Shown: positions 25,869-35,128, counted from the first letter of the stretch. The stretch: 64,000 nucleotides of DNA from Lachnospiraceae bacterium (GCA_017387565.1 JAFOEY010000033.1:1-64000); one strand, 5' to 3'. A program made the numbers and translations. The notes: generated from the letters alone by a model not told the origin.

Positions 25869-27545
25869 CTACTGTAAATAAGCTGCTATTTCATTCCAGA
25901 TATCAGCTTTCTCCTGGCCCAGTCTCCATCCGGCAACTCCGGCAAGATTGTATTTTTCCATAACGTTTAATTTCACCGCAATGGATTCACTCTCTTCAAG
26001 CCATACCGCATAATCTGTTCCGTCTACGGAAAATTGCGCTGTATACTGGCAGGTGCCATCATCCCAGACGGTTGTAACACCGTTGTTATTTAAAAAGTTC
26101 TCAATCTCATTCATTCCGTATGCAACCTGACCGATATCACCTGTCGTTTTCCACAGTCTGGTATAAAACGGGATTGCATTGATGACTTTTTCAGCCGGAA
26201 CCTGTGAAAGTGTCTTTTCAATTCCACTCTGTACGAAATCAATGGATGCATTGGAGCCCACACCGTCTGCAGCCGCAACATGTTCATCATATCCCATGAT
26301 AATCACATAATCGACGACTTCTCCCTGTTTTCCACGGTCATAATTTAACAGATATCCATTATCTGCGGAAAGGATGATACCGTTTTTGTGACATTCAATA
26401 TAGAGTTCCCGTAAAAACTGAATATAACCGGGAGCCGCTTCTGCGCTAACTGCTTCAAAATCGACATTAATCCCATCTATCCGATATTCCAATGTCGTCT
26501 GAATCAACCGTTCAATCAAATTGCGACGACTCGCTGTATTGTTGACAACATTAGCTGTTGAAACATCCTTGTTGGTAAAGTTATCCAAAAGAGCCCATAC
26601 CTGGATACCTCTGTTATGCATGGCACTAACATATGACGCATCAGCCAATGAAGAAAAATTGCCATTATCATCAATCAGAGAAAACCATGTGGGAGATATA
26701 ACATTCACTCCCTGTGTATTTTGCAACAATCCCTCTGCATATGCATTGGCATCCCTGTTGGTTACCATATTCCATACCAGGCAAACCTTGCCATCCCTTT
26801 GCAAGGGTGCATAAGCCGGTGCTACATAATCTGTCACAGGCGCAGGCGTAACCGGAGCTGTTTCCTCCAGTCTCTTGTTTTCTACGTATCCGCTGATTCC
26901 ATCATACGTAGTGACCAGACTCCAGGTCTCCATCTCATCAACCAAACGAACATTGTCTCCTTTGGAAAGATCTGCTAAAACCTCACTCTTTACACCACCA
27001 AGCACCCTGACCTGGGTATCTTTTTTAACCAAAGCATGACGTTCTTCTTCCCAAACTGTATCAATGATGACGCGGTTCGGCTCTCCAAAAAACTGATAAG
27101 AAAAATTACTGAATTTTTTCACAAACTCGTCAGCCAGATAAAGCGTATCGTTCATGGCAACCGTCAGAGCGTAACTCTCCGATGCAAATTCCGAACCGAA
27201 AGTATAATCCGTACTTCCGATTGCTGTTGAAAGAATTGCTGTATCGGTTGTAAATAAAAGCTGCTGTTGTGACATATCATAATAAAAATGATTATTTAAA
27301 TTTTCATCAACAAAAGCAAGCGGAAAATAGACATGACCATCCCGATAAAGAGCATCGGTCTCGATCAACGTATCATTAAAAATAATCGCCGTTTCCTCAC
27401 CGCCGGCCACATTGAAATATGCGTTTAAATCCACTCTCTCCTGCGAATAAGAGTACTTTTCCAACAGACCTGTTGACACGCCAATCAGTGCCACAACAAC
27501 AATCAGTACAACCGCAACCAAGACGGGTATATAATTTTTCTTCAT
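25869..27545 (-). CDS. Glycosyl hydrolase family 18 protein with SH3-like domain
   Basis: 558 residues. Signal anchor (YIPVLVAVVLIVVVALIGV), an N-terminal copper-amine-oxidase-like or stalk region with FNDTLIETDALYRDGHVYFPLAFVDE, an SH3-like repeat (about 195-230, TQVRVLGGVKSEVLADLSKG) and a GH18 barrel from about 250. The catalytic motif DGINVDFE carries the acid glutamate, with YVIIMGYDEH and LAGVAGWRLGQEK further on. Similar proteins (YaaH/CwlL group) act in spore cortex or wall remodelling. It may be co-expressed with cwlD, 112 bases downstream. Confidence 0.88.
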   Translation of the reverse strand: MKKNYIPVLVAVVLIVVVALIGVSTGLLEKYSYSQERVDLNAYFNVAGGEETAIIFNDTLIETDALYRDGHVYFPLAFVDENLNNHFYYDMSQQQLLFTTDTAILSTAIGSTDYTFGSEFASESYALTVAMNDTLYLADEFVKKFSNFSYQFFGEPNRVIIDTVWEEERHALVKKDTQVRVLGGVKSEVLADLSKGDNVRLVDEMETWSLVTTYDGISGYVENKRLEETAPVTPAPVTDYVAPAYAPLQRDGKVCLVWNMVTNRDANAYAEGLLQNTQGVNVISPTWFSLIDDNGNFSSLADASYVSAMHNRGIQVWALLDNFTNKDVSTANVVNNTASRRNLIERLIQTTLEYRIDGINVDFEAVSAEAAPGYIQFLRELYIECHKNGIILSADNGYLLNYDRGKQGEVVDYVIIMGYDEHVAAADGVGSNASIDFVQSGIEKTLSQVPAEKVINAIPFYTRLWKTTGDIGQVAYGMNEIENFLNNNGVTTVWDDGTCQYTAQFSVDGTDYAVWLEESESIAVKLNVMEKYNLAGVAGWRLGQEKADIWNEIAAYLQ

Positions 27546-27558
27546 TTGTATATCCTCC

Positions 27559-27638
27559 GATTCAAATGATATCAGATTTTCCGATTCTTATACATTTTAA
27601 ACATCAATTTAAACATCATCCCGGATATCATTTGAATC
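27559..27638. repeat. 15-bp perfect inverted repeat
   Basis: GATTCAAATGATATC (27559-27573) and GATATCATTTGAATC (27624-27638) are exact inverted copies separated by 50 bases. They lie just upstream of the GH18 gene's start and could form a leader hairpin or operator pair. Confidence 0.85.
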
Positions 27639-27668
27639 CGATTATAACAAAACTTTTATTTCAGCACA

Positions 27669-27750
27669 ATGCTTAAACTCCCCAATCCCTTTGCCAAAGG
27701 CAAACCTATGATCAGCATAGAAGGACCTTGATCATACCCCCGTTAAGCAT
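27669..27750. ncRNA. Candidate three-way-junction structured RNA
   Basis: ATGCTTAA (27669-27676) pairs with TTAAGCAT (27743-27750). Inside lie two more stems: TTTGCC-AAA-GGCAAA, and ATGATCA pairing with TGATCAT around a loop containing GCATAGAAGGACCT. Conserved-looking C/G tracts (ACTCCCCAATCCC, ACCCCCG) fill the junction. Located between two minus-strand genes, so either strand could carry the RNA. I cannot name a known family. Confidence 0.5.
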
Positions 27751-27760
27751 CTATGGCTTA

Positions 27761-27994
27761 TTAACAGATACTGTCATAGCGGATTTCCCTGATATATCCA
27801 CGCTCGTCCGTTACGAAATCCGCCATATAAAAATGATCTTCCCGAAACACTGCCGAACTTATCTTTTTCGGTGATGACAATGTTCCGTCGAGATACAGCA
27901 CAGCTCCCTTTTTTAAAGAAGCAGTCAAATCCTGTTCCATTTGCTTTTTCGTGTTTTTCTTTTCTGCTTCCATAAAATAATACAGCACCTCCAT
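27761..27994 (-). CDS. Small conserved protein of unknown function
   Basis: 77 residues, soluble. MEVLYYFMEAEKKNTKKQME is a helical start; AVFREDHFYMADFVTDERG is a strand-rich centre. The compact sequence and the run GAVLYLDGTLSSP look like a conserved Firmicute family but I do not recognise it by name. The start is uncertain: the ATG at 27994 lacks a strong ribosome site, while a GGAGG occurs inside the first codons, so ATG at residue 8 is possible. It lies just upstream of the structured RNA candidate. Confidence 0.55.
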   Translation of the reverse strand: MEVLYYFMEAEKKNTKKQMEQDLTASLKKGAVLYLDGTLSSPKKISSAVFREDHFYMADFVTDERGYIREIRYDSIC

Positions 27995-28551
27995 GGATAT
28001 TTTATTTTCCTTATTTTGTCAGCGATCAAAATCCGTATTTACCGTTTTCCAAAAGGTTTGTGATATATTATAAAATTTGGCATTATACTTTTTTTGATAA
28101 TGACGATAATAAATAAAGAAGACAAGAATACTACGGGACATGTAAAATAAAAAAATAAAAAAAGCATTTTCTAATATTGAATTATACGTGATTGTGAAAA
28201 TATACCGATGATATAACCATCGATCAGGCACGAAGCCTTAGACAACCCATAAGGGTCAAAATGTGAATTTGATTTGCTTTAAAGAATTCACTAACAAATT
28301 TAAGATAAACGCTTATGCCTCCTTTCCTTACGGATTGTCCCGGAAGCATCTTGTAAGTTCATTATATATGCATTGTTTCTTTTTGACAATATACTTTTTC
28401 TTTTTTTGTTAATATTGCACAAAACAATGAGTGTGTTAAAATATGGAAATCTAAAATTTTTTTAAACTGGCACTTGCCTCTCTTGACTAAATAAACTATA
28501 CATTATAAGATACATTTACAATTTTTTCGTATACAGTAAGGATGTGATAAC
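27995..28551. other. Intergenic region with small hairpins before mecA
   Basis: No gene is supported here. Three short hairpins sit in a row at 28206-28256 (CGATG/CATCG, AGGC/GCCT, ACCC/GGGT). Downstream is AT-rich with several TTGAC-type boxes and the mecA promoter at 28483-28511. An ATG-starting frame at 28019-28231 on the minus strand is AT-driven and not convincing. Confidence 0.5.
28483..28511 (+). promoter_or_regulatory. Promoter of mecA
   Basis: TTGACT (28483-28488), 17-base spacer, TAAGAT (28506-28511); about 40 bases to the start codon. Confidence 0.5.
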
Positions 28552-29322
28552 ATGAAAATCGAAAAAATTAATGACAATCAAATTCGTTGCACACTTACTC
28601 ACAATGATTTGGCCAACCGTGAACTCAAAATCAGTGAGTTAGCTTATGGCAGTGATAAAGCGAAATCTCTTTTTAAAGATATGATGGAACAGGCTTCTTA
28701 CGAATTTGGATTTGAAGCTGAAGATATTCCGTTGATGATAGAGGCTGTCCCAATCAGCTCAGAATGTATTGTTTTAACCATTACCAAGGTGGAAGATCCG
28801 GAAGAACTGGATACACGTTTTTCCAAATTTGCACCTTCTGTTCATGAAGACAGTTCATCCGGGGAAGAAGCTGATATCTCCGATATTTCCGAAGAAGTCA
28901 TGGATTTATTTCATAAAATTCAGAAATCCGAGCGCGATTTTATGAGTGATGTTACCAAAAGCAACACTCTTCCCGGTACCCCTGCAGATACCCAAGACTC
29001 CAAAGAAAAATCAGAAAAAGTCAAAACGGTTGAAGCATGTATCTTTTCTTTTGACAGCCTTTCCCTTGTCATCCAGTTTGCACATGCCGTAAATAATTTT
29101 ACCATCTGCAGGAATTCTTTATATAAGGATAAAACAAAGGATGAATATCATTTAGTGATATACAATCATGAAATCGGTGTCAGGGAATTCAATCAGCTCA
29201 GCAATGCCGCATCAGAGTATGGTCATCTTTTAAAGAGCATGACCCACACAGAGACCTATTATAAAGAGCATTTTGAACCGATTGTCGAAAATCATGCTTT
29301 GCAATCTCTGGGCACTGTATAA
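28552..29322 (+). CDS. mecA: Adaptor protein MecA
   Basis: 256 residues. N-terminal MKIEKINDNQIRCTLTHNDLANREL is the MecA substrate-binding domain, a hydrophilic linker follows, and the C-terminal domain (IFSFDSLSLVIQFAHAV, DEYHLVIYNHEI, FNQLSNAASEYG) binds ClpC. MecA delivers substrates such as ComK and other regulators to ClpCP for degradation. Single gene with its own promoter; AAGGATG serves as ribosome site. A bidirectional hairpin terminator follows (29369-29396). Confidence 0.92.
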   Translation: MKIEKINDNQIRCTLTHNDLANRELKISELAYGSDKAKSLFKDMMEQASYEFGFEAEDIPLMIEAVPISSECIVLTITKVEDPEELDTRFSKFAPSVHEDSSSGEEADISDISEEVMDLFHKIQKSERDFMSDVTKSNTLPGTPADTQDSKEKSEKVKTVEACIFSFDSLSLVIQFAHAVNNFTICRNSLYKDKTKDEYHLVIYNHEIGVREFNQLSNAASEYGHLLKSMTHTETYYKEHFEPIVENHALQSLGTV

Positions 29323-29368
29323 TAATTGAATTATTTTCACTTAGTTCGTTACTAACAAAGCGACAAAA

Positions 29369-29396
29369 AGGCTGTACCGGTTATCCGGCACAGCCT
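29369..29396. terminator. Bidirectional terminator hairpin
   Basis: AGGCTGTACCGG and CCGGCACAGCCT pair around TTAT. A-run before and T-rich after serve both mecA (+) and the DUF1858 gene (-), which converge here. Confidence 0.8.
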
Positions 29397-29417
29397 GATT
29401 TATTATTTTGACATCGA

Positions 29418-29609
29418 TTATAAACTATTAATCTTTGCCATCAATTCATCAATATCAATTCCATGAACCGCTGCGGCTTCTTCCAATGTTTCCATTTGGG
29501 ATGCCGGACAGCCTAAGCAGTGCATTCCTGCTTCCAGCAAAACCGGAACAACACTTTGGTCTTTCATAAGAATTTCACCAATTGTCATGTCTTTTGTGAT
29601 TTCTGCCAT
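29418..29609 (-). CDS. DUF1858-domain protein (possible redox disulfide)
   Basis: 63 residues. [34 protein letters not shown] matches DUF1858, often described as a hybrid-cluster-protein-associated redox disulfide domain. The Cys-Leu-Gly-Cys pair (HCLGCP) is complete. Function is not proven; it may sense or transfer electrons in anaerobes. Single gene facing mecA, with GGAGG upstream. Confidence 0.85.
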   Translation of the reverse strand: MAEITKDMTIGEILMKDQSVVPVLLEAGMHCLGCPASQMETLEEAAAVHGIDIDELMAKINSL

Positions 29610-29766
29610 TATCGACGCCTCCTTAAAAATTGGTCTTTATTTCTGCTTTAGTATAACCTAATCCCATTTTTTTATCAACGAAAATAACTCTGATACCAAC
29701 CTATTTCCATTTCATCATTTTCACTTCGCCATTTTTATTTCATCATTTCTACTTTATTCTGCTTAC

Positions 29767-31035
29767 CTATTCATACACTTTTTTCATATATTTAACCACA
29801 CGATTAAAGTCTCCGGGCTGAATCAGATACGTATACTTTCCTTCAATCGTTCCAAATGTAACGGTTTTCTCTATTCCAAGCTGTGTTTTCAAGTAGTCAA
29901 TCATATTTTCTTTGGACGCATTTTTATTGTAGATTTTCAGAAGAGAACATCCCTCGCATTCTGTAGATAAATGCATGATTACTTTTAACGTCTGACAGAA
30001 TTCTTCCTTCATCATATCTGCATAAAGCATCTCAATGCGTTCTGTTTTATCAATTACCATAAAATAAACAACATTTTCGTTTTCCGGAAGAGGTCTTTTG
30101 ATATAGTTCCGGTAGGGAGATTTTCGCATTTTTTCAACAACGGTATTATAATCCTCCCAATCTGACTCCTGATAATAAATCAAAAGAACATCATCCACAA
30201 CCACATTGGCAAAATAGGGTATCTCTCTTTTTTCAAAGTATGAACGGACAGCCTCGCAATGACCTGAGCTGACAATGTATACGTATTCGTACTTGTTTTC
30301 CCCAATATTGTATAAAGCTGCACCATCCATGGCAATCACAGGGAGCTTTAGATGAATACCGCGCAGCGGTTCCATTAAAGATGCCGGTGTGCGAATCGTT
30401 GATACGGTAAAATTAGCTCCGCTGTCAATCATCCGGTTTAATTCCACACGACTATAATCGGACATACTTCCATTTAAAGAAAGCAATGTGTCATCCAATC
30501 CTGACAAAAACAGAATTTCGTTGCGCTTTTTTCCCGGAATCCGGAAACAGTTTACCGCAACTGCAACCACAATTCCTATCATAGTGTCCAGAAAGCGGTT
30601 CCATACAAAAATAAATGGATTGCTGTCCTGAATGTGATTGACTACAATGCTGAGAAATACGACACAGGAAAAATAAGATGCCTGCTTTTGTCGGATTAGC
30701 ACCGTGGTATACAAAATGATGATGATAAACGCGGAAACAATCAGACGGTAGGAAATAATTCCCAAAAAGGAAGCTTCACCGGGAAGCTTTCTGTGTATCA
30801 GTAACAGCACAAGTCCATATAATGCACCAATAACCGTCCCTATACTTCTCTGCATGGCAAAGCGGCGTGTCTCGCTGACGTAATCTCTCATACACCAAAG
30901 CACGGCAAGCTGGGAATAAAAAACAATTCCTGCATTTCCACGTAAAATATCAATCAGAAAGCACAGGAAAACACCCACTGCTGACTTCATAATCCGCATT
31001 CCGATCCGGGGTATGTTTTGTGTTTTTATGCTCAT
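29767..31035 (-). CDS. FUSC-like membrane domain fused to a HAD-like domain
   Basis: 422 residues. Residues about 1-165 have five to six membrane helices with YVSETRRFAMQRSIGTVIGA typical of FUSC/aromatic acid exporter-like proteins. From about 172 a cytoplasmic HAD-IIB (Cof-type) domain follows: LSGLDDTLLSL, TIRTPASLMEPLRG, LPVIAMDGAALYN, but the usual nucleophile Asp of the DxDGT motif reads Gly-Leu-Asp-Asp here, and the C-terminal DGxGD element is not apparent. Phosphatase activity is thus doubtful. Fusion is in one uninterrupted frame. The role is unknown; it may sense or gate export. It directly follows a cytidylate-kinase-like gene. Confidence 0.75.
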   Translation of the reverse strand: MSIKTQNIPRIGMRIMKSAVGVFLCFLIDILRGNAGIVFYSQLAVLWCMRDYVSETRRFAMQRSIGTVIGALYGLVLLLIHRKLPGEASFLGIISYRLIVSAFIIIILYTTVLIRQKQASYFSCVVFLSIVVNHIQDSNPFIFVWNRFLDTMIGIVVAVAVNCFRIPGKKRNEILFLSGLDDTLLSLNGSMSDYSRVELNRMIDSGANFTVSTIRTPASLMEPLRGIHLKLPVIAMDGAALYNIGENKYEYVYIVSSGHCEAVRSYFEKREIPYFANVVVDDVLLIYYQESDWEDYNTVVEKMRKSPYRNYIKRPLPENENVVYFMVIDKTERIEMLYADMMKEEFCQTLKVIMHLSTECEGCSLLKIYNKNASKENMIDYLKTQLGIEKTVTFGTIEGKYTYLIQPGDFNRVVKYMKKVYE

Positions 31036-31044
31036 GAATATGTT

Positions 31045-31632
31045 TTATCCTTCTGCCAGTCTGCAAATGATATCCACACAGGTATCAATGCCTAAAGAAG
31101 AGCTTTTCAATGTCAAGTCATAATAATCTGCATTTCCAAACTCGGTATTGGTATAATAAGTACAGTATCTTCTTCTTGCCTTGTCCACAGACTTCATTTC
31201 TTCCAAAATTTTGCTTTCAGAATATTCGGGCATCTGCTGTTTTAAATTTTTCAGGCGAAAATACTGAGATGCTGAAATAAAAACATGTAGCGAATAATCA
31301 AATTCTTTTAATATCACATTGGCATTGCGCCCTACGATGACACATTTTCCCTTTTCACCTACTTTTTTAATGGCATCTCTCTGTGCCGCAAAAAGCTTTT
31401 CATTTAAGGGTTTGTTGTAAAAATCAAACAGACTTTGCCCCAGTCCGAAATTGTGGGGAACCTTTTCGTCATACATTCTGAAATCTTCCGGTGTCAGATC
31501 CGAAGCCTCCATGGCAGAACGAATAATCATATCTTTATCCAGATAATAATATCCCAGTCTTTCCGCTACTGCCTTTCCGATTTGTCCACCGCCGGCTCCA
31601 AATTCCCTGCTGATTGTAATGATTTTTTTCAT
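31045..31632 (-). CDS. Cytidylate kinase-like protein
   Basis: 195 residues. MKKIITISREFGAGGGQIGKAVAERLG has an altered P-loop of the cytidylate-kinase-2 type, later IVGRNANVILKEF and helices with KARRRYCTYYTNTEFG. These proteins are widespread in Clostridia beside membrane proteins and are of unknown substrate; they differ from true Cmk. Start 31632 has a GGAG site at a usual distance; an ATG eight codons earlier overlaps that site. It is upstream of the FUSC/HAD fusion by nine bases, an apparent operon. Confidence 0.85.
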   Translation of the reverse strand: MKKIITISREFGAGGGQIGKAVAERLGYYYLDKDMIIRSAMEASDLTPEDFRMYDEKVPHNFGLGQSLFDFYNKPLNEKLFAAQRDAIKKVGEKGKCVIVGRNANVILKEFDYSLHVFISASQYFRLKNLKQQMPEYSESKILEEMKSVDKARRRYCTYYTNTEFGNADYYDLTLKSSSLGIDTCVDIICRLAEG

Positions 31633-31681
31633 AGGCACACACTCCTTTCTATTCAAGGAAAATAAGTCTATATTGCTACGT

Positions 31682-32422
31682 TTATAAAACTTTATTCAGG
31701 AAATTAATCGTTCTGGGTTCCTTCGGATTCAGTAATACTTCCTGAGGAGTTCCCTCTTCAACAATATATCCGCCATCCATAAATATGACTCTGTCTGCAA
31801 CTTCCCTTGCAAATCCCATCTCATGAGTGACAATCACCATTGTCATGCCGTCTGCTGCAAGTTCCTTCATAACCTGTAATACTTCACCAACCATTTCCGG
31901 ATCAAGTGCTGATGTCGGTTCATCAAAAAGCATAATATCAGGTTGCATACAGAGTGCCCTTGCTATGGCAATACGCTGTTTTTGTCCACCTGACAGCTGA
32001 CTGGGATAACTTTCTTTTTTCTCAACCAGTCCTACTTTTTCCAGCATTTTCAGCGCACGCTCTTTTGCTTCTCCTTTTGAACATTTTTTCAACATATTCG
32101 GCGCAAGTACCAGATTGTCCAAAATATTCAAATTATTAAACAGATTGAAATGCTGGAATACCATTCCAATATTTTCACGTACTTTATTGATATTGGTTTT
32201 TTTGCTTGTGATATCCATATCATCCACGATAATCGTACCACCGGAAGCTTCCTCTAAACGATTTAAGCATCTTAAAAAGGTAGATTTTCCCGATCCGGAG
32301 GGGCCGATTACAACAACCACTTCTCCTTCATAAATATCGGTTGAAATATCCTTTAGCACTTCAAGACTGCCGAAGTTCTTTTTCAGATTTTTAACATGTA
32401 TTTTTACGTTTCTATCTTCCAA
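31682..32422 (-). CDS. Amino acid ABC transporter ATP-binding protein
   Basis: 246 residues. Walker [20 protein letters not shown]-loop MVFQHFNLF, signature LSGGQKQR, Walker [19 protein letters not shown] and switch His (VTHEMGF) are complete. It resembles GlnQ/ArtM-type subunits that drive polar amino acid import. It overlaps the permease gene by 11 bases, so translation is coupled. Substrate is likely glutamine, histidine, cystine or similar but cannot be distinguished. Confidence 0.96.
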   Translation of the reverse strand: MEDRNVKIHVKNLKKNFGSLEVLKDISTDIYEGEVVVVIGPSGSGKSTFLRCLNRLEEASGGTIIVDDMDITSKKTNINKVRENIGMVFQHFNLFNNLNILDNLVLAPNMLKKCSKGEAKERALKMLEKVGLVEKKESYPSQLSGGQKQRIAIARALCMQPDIMLFDEPTSALDPEMVGEVLQVMKELAADGMTMVIVTHEMGFAREVADRVIFMDGGYIVEEGTPQEVLLNPKEPRTINFLNKVL

Positions 32423-33083
32423 CGTTTAATCTCCTTTCCACAACCTTTGCACTTCTTGAAAGGATTGTAATCACAATCAGATACATGATACCGACAATTG
32501 CCCAGGTCTGGAATGACATGAAGGTATTTGCCTGTACATTTTTTGCCGTATTAACCAGTTCCGGAAATCCAATAACAGATAGAATAGAAGTATCCTTTAA
32601 TGTAATAATAAACTGATTAATAAAAGTAGGAATCATAGTACGAATCGCCTGAGGAAGAACAACCTTTCTCATTGCCATACCATAAGAAAGTCCCAGTGAA
32701 CGTGCCGCTTCCATTTGTCCTATATCTACAGACTGAATACCGGCTCTGATAATCTCAGCCATATACGCGCCACAATTTAACGCCAGACAAATGGTACCTG
32801 CCTGAAGTGCAGTCAGAGTTACATTAAATCCGCCAATAACATTGTTAAAAAGATAAGGCATACCAAAATAGACGAAAAATGCCAGTACAATCATCGGCAC
32901 ACCTCTGATAACGTCTACAAAAATCTGGGAAAAAATATTACATGCCTTATTTTTCACAACACCAAGCATTCCGAAAATTAATCCGATGATACAGGCAAAG
33001 AATAAACCAAGCAACGCCAAAAGCAGCGTTCTTCCCATCGCAGCCAAAAGCATACTGCCATAAACTGTTATAATTTTTACCAT
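32412..33083 (-). CDS. Amino acid ABC transporter permease
   Basis: 223 residues with about five membrane helices. The cytoplasmic EAA loop ([20 protein letters not shown]) that docks the ATPase is clear, with the HisM/GlnP-like beginning [19 protein letters not shown]. It follows the binding protein gene after 132 bases containing a hairpin (33149-33183) and overlaps the ATPase gene. Only one permease gene is seen, so it would work as a homodimer. Confidence 0.95.
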   Translation of the reverse strand: MVKIITVYGSMLLAAMGRTLLLALLGLFFACIIGLIFGMLGVVKNKACNIFSQIFVDVIRGVPMIVLAFFVYFGMPYLFNNVIGGFNVTLTALQAGTICLALNCGAYMAEIIRAGIQSVDIGQMEAARSLGLSYGMAMRKVVLPQAIRTMIPTFINQFIITLKDTSILSVIGFPELVNTAKNVQANTFMSFQTWAIVGIMYLIVITILSRSAKVVERRLNVGR

Positions 33084-33148
33084 AGTCTTTTCCTTTCCGT
33101 ATTTTACTCTTATACCTATTGTATACTATATTTTATAAAAATGAAAGA

Positions 33149-33183
33149 CGCCAGAGCGGGCGTTTTTTCCCCCCCGTCTGGCG
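33149..33183 (-). terminator. Hairpin between binding-protein and permease genes
   Basis: CGCCAGA (33149-33155) pairs with TCTGGCG (33177-33183), extended by partial G/C pairing; on the minus strand it ends in T-rich sequence. It probably terminates part of the transcripts so that the binding protein is made in excess over the membrane complex. Confidence 0.7.
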
Positions 33184-33215
33184 ATCTTTTTCCTGTCATA
33201 TGAATTTCTATCGAA

Positions 33216-34079
33216 TTATTCACCAAGATATTTTGCTAAAATTTCGTCATATGTTCCGTTTGCCTTGATGTTTGCAAGACCTGCGTTGAACATATCAACA
33301 AGTTCCTGATTATCAGCATTGAAAATAGCAAAACCATACTGTGCAGGTTCATTTCCCGTACCGTCAACCAGTTTCATTTTAAGATCGCTGTTGTCTTTGA
33401 TATTTGCTGCCATAATCGGAGTATCATCAAATACAGCTGCAACCTGACCACCGACAACTGCCTGATACATAGTCGGTGAATCTTCAAAATATGTGATGGT
33501 GAAACCATATTCATCAACAAGGCTTTCTGCATAAGTAGCACTCATGGAACCTGTCTTAACTGCTACTGATTTTCCGGAAAGACCATCAAATCCTGTAATA
33601 TCAGAAGACTCTGCTACAGCCATACTCTGATTTGCATCATAGTATCCGTCTGAGAAAATCCAGCCTGATTCTTTACGTTCATCTGTAATAGATGCACCTG
33701 CAATCATACCATCTGCCTGACCGGCCTGACATGCTGCGATAGAAGCGTCCCAGCCAAGTGACTGAAGTTCATATTCAAATCCCTGATCTTCTGCAACAGC
33801 TGCAAGAATGTCTACGTCAATACCAACAAATTCTCCGGAATCATCAGTATACTCAAAGGGCTTGAATGATGTATCTGTTGCAATCACCCATTTCTTGCCT
33901 GTTGTTTCCTCTGCTGCTTCTTCGGTTTCAGCCTCTTCTGTTGTTTCCTCAGCAGCTTCCTCAGTAGTTTCTTCTGTTACTGCAGGCTCCTCTGTCTTTG
34001 CTTCTTCTGTACTACCGCATCCTGCAAGGCTGAATACCATGGCTGATGCAAGAAGTACTGCCAATAATTTCTTTTTCAT
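33216..34079 (-). CDS. Amino acid ABC transporter substrate-binding lipoprotein
   Basis: 287 residues. A lipoprotein signal with lipobox LAGC at Cys21, then an acidic threonine/glutamate linker (residues about 22-62, with repeated TEEAAEE-like units), then a family-3 solute-binding domain (VIATDTSFKPFEYTDDSGEF, GIDVDILAAVAEDQGF, DGMIAGASITDERKES, YFEDSPTMYQAVVGGQ). The acidic linker extends the domain through the wall. First gene of the transporter operon; strong AGAGAGGAG site. The highly repetitive linker may vary in length. Confidence 0.95.
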   Translation of the reverse strand: MKKKLLAVLLASAMVFSLAGCGSTEEAKTEEPAVTEETTEEAAEETTEEAETEEAAEETTGKKWVIATDTSFKPFEYTDDSGEFVGIDVDILAAVAEDQGFEYELQSLGWDASIAACQAGQADGMIAGASITDERKESGWIFSDGYYDANQSMAVAESSDITGFDGLSGKSVAVKTGSMSATYAESLVDEYGFTITYFEDSPTMYQAVVGGQVAAVFDDTPIMAANIKDNSDLKMKLVDGTGNEPAQYGFAIFNADNQELVDMFNAGLANIKANGTYDEILAKYLGE

Positions 34080-34291
34080 AACTAATTCTCCTCTCTTAGT
34101 TTAAAAATTTTTCAGTCAGTTTTAAAAGATTGCCGGATTTGTATCCTGAAACAATATTCAAAACCGCTTATTTATATCAACAGCCTAAGCTGTGATAATC
34201 AATCTATCATATTTTTCTAATTATCATTCTGATTATCAGAAGCCCGTATTTATTCTGTCTTTATCCGTATTGCCAATATTTAGATTCGATT

Positions 34292-34996
34292 TTAAATTCG
34301 ACATGCATCCACAAATGCCTGAACCAGTTTTACACTGTTTTCATTTACCCGATAGGAAAATTCCGGATGCCACTGAACGCCTACGGCAAATTTCTGTCCT
34401 TTCACAGAAATAGCTTCCACCAGACCATCTTCCGAAACAGCCATGACTTCTGCCCGCTCAGCGGGACTTTTTACAGCCTGATGATGATAACTGTTTACCT
34501 CAATGGTTCCTTCTCCCAAAATCTTTGAAAGAAGTGTGTTTTCCATAATACGCACCTTGTGAGCGGCGACATCATAGGGCGGTTCCATGTGGTGTTCCAC
34601 CGTACTTTCATACTCAGTAGGGAGATCCTGATATAAATCACCGCCTAAATAAGCATTCATGAACTGAATTCCACGGCAAATACCAAATACCGGTTTATCA
34701 TCAGCAAGCGCCATGTCCAAAAGAATACTCTCCATGGCATCTCTGTCCTTACACGAAACACCGCATTTATCGGATGCCTCTCTTCCATATACATAAGGAC
34801 CGACATCATGCCCTCCTGTCAGCAACAGACCATCACACAATGCATATGCTTCTTTTAGTTCTGCCTGATCCGTGGTCAAAGGAAGCATAATCGGAAGTGC
34901 ATTGCACTCTTCGAGTACCTTCATATATCCCGGCAGCATCCAATAACTCTCTTTTTCATCATCATATAGTGGAATTAAACCAATAACCGGTCTCAT
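34292..34996 (-). CDS. Gamma-glutamyl-GABA hydrolase (peptidase C26 family)
   Basis: 234 residues. Class I glutamine amidotransferase-like fold: LLLTGGHDVGPYVYGRE, the nucleophile motif FGICRGIQFMNAYLGG with Cys, and the later His/Glu pair VQWHPEFS. Matches PuuD and YvdE-like proteins. The in vivo substrate (gamma-glutamyl compounds) is not known here. Start 34996 is chosen for an AGGAAG site eight bases upstream; two further ATGs lie within 66 bases. Upstream sequence contains a strong hairpin at 35129-35160. Confidence 0.85.
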   Translation of the reverse strand: MRPVIGLIPLYDDEKESYWMLPGYMKVLEECNALPIMLPLTTDQAELKEAYALCDGLLLTGGHDVGPYVYGREASDKCGVSCKDRDAMESILLDMALADDKPVFGICRGIQFMNAYLGGDLYQDLPTEYESTVEHHMEPPYDVAAHKVRIMENTLLSKILGEGTIEVNSYHHQAVKSPAERAEVMAVSEDGLVEAISVKGQKFAVGVQWHPEFSYRVNENSVKLVQAFVDACRI

Positions 34997-35128
34997 CTTC
35001 ATCACTTCCTGCAAATATTCTTTCAATAAAAGATATCTAAAGATGCATTCAGATGTATTCAAATCAAATGAAAGATATATTTGATTACTAATTTTTTGAA
35101 TAAATTATAAGAAAGAATAATAAGAAAG

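Noticed and set aside
28019-28231. 70-residue minus-strand reading frame
   Set aside because: Phe/Tyr/Ile-rich because of AT-rich DNA; no ribosome site; no recognisable domain.
19985-28360. Shared 14-base TCCGGGACAATCCG near 20010 and, inverted, near 28340
   Set aside because: Matches of this length are expected by chance a few times in a 64-kb window; the surroundings differ.
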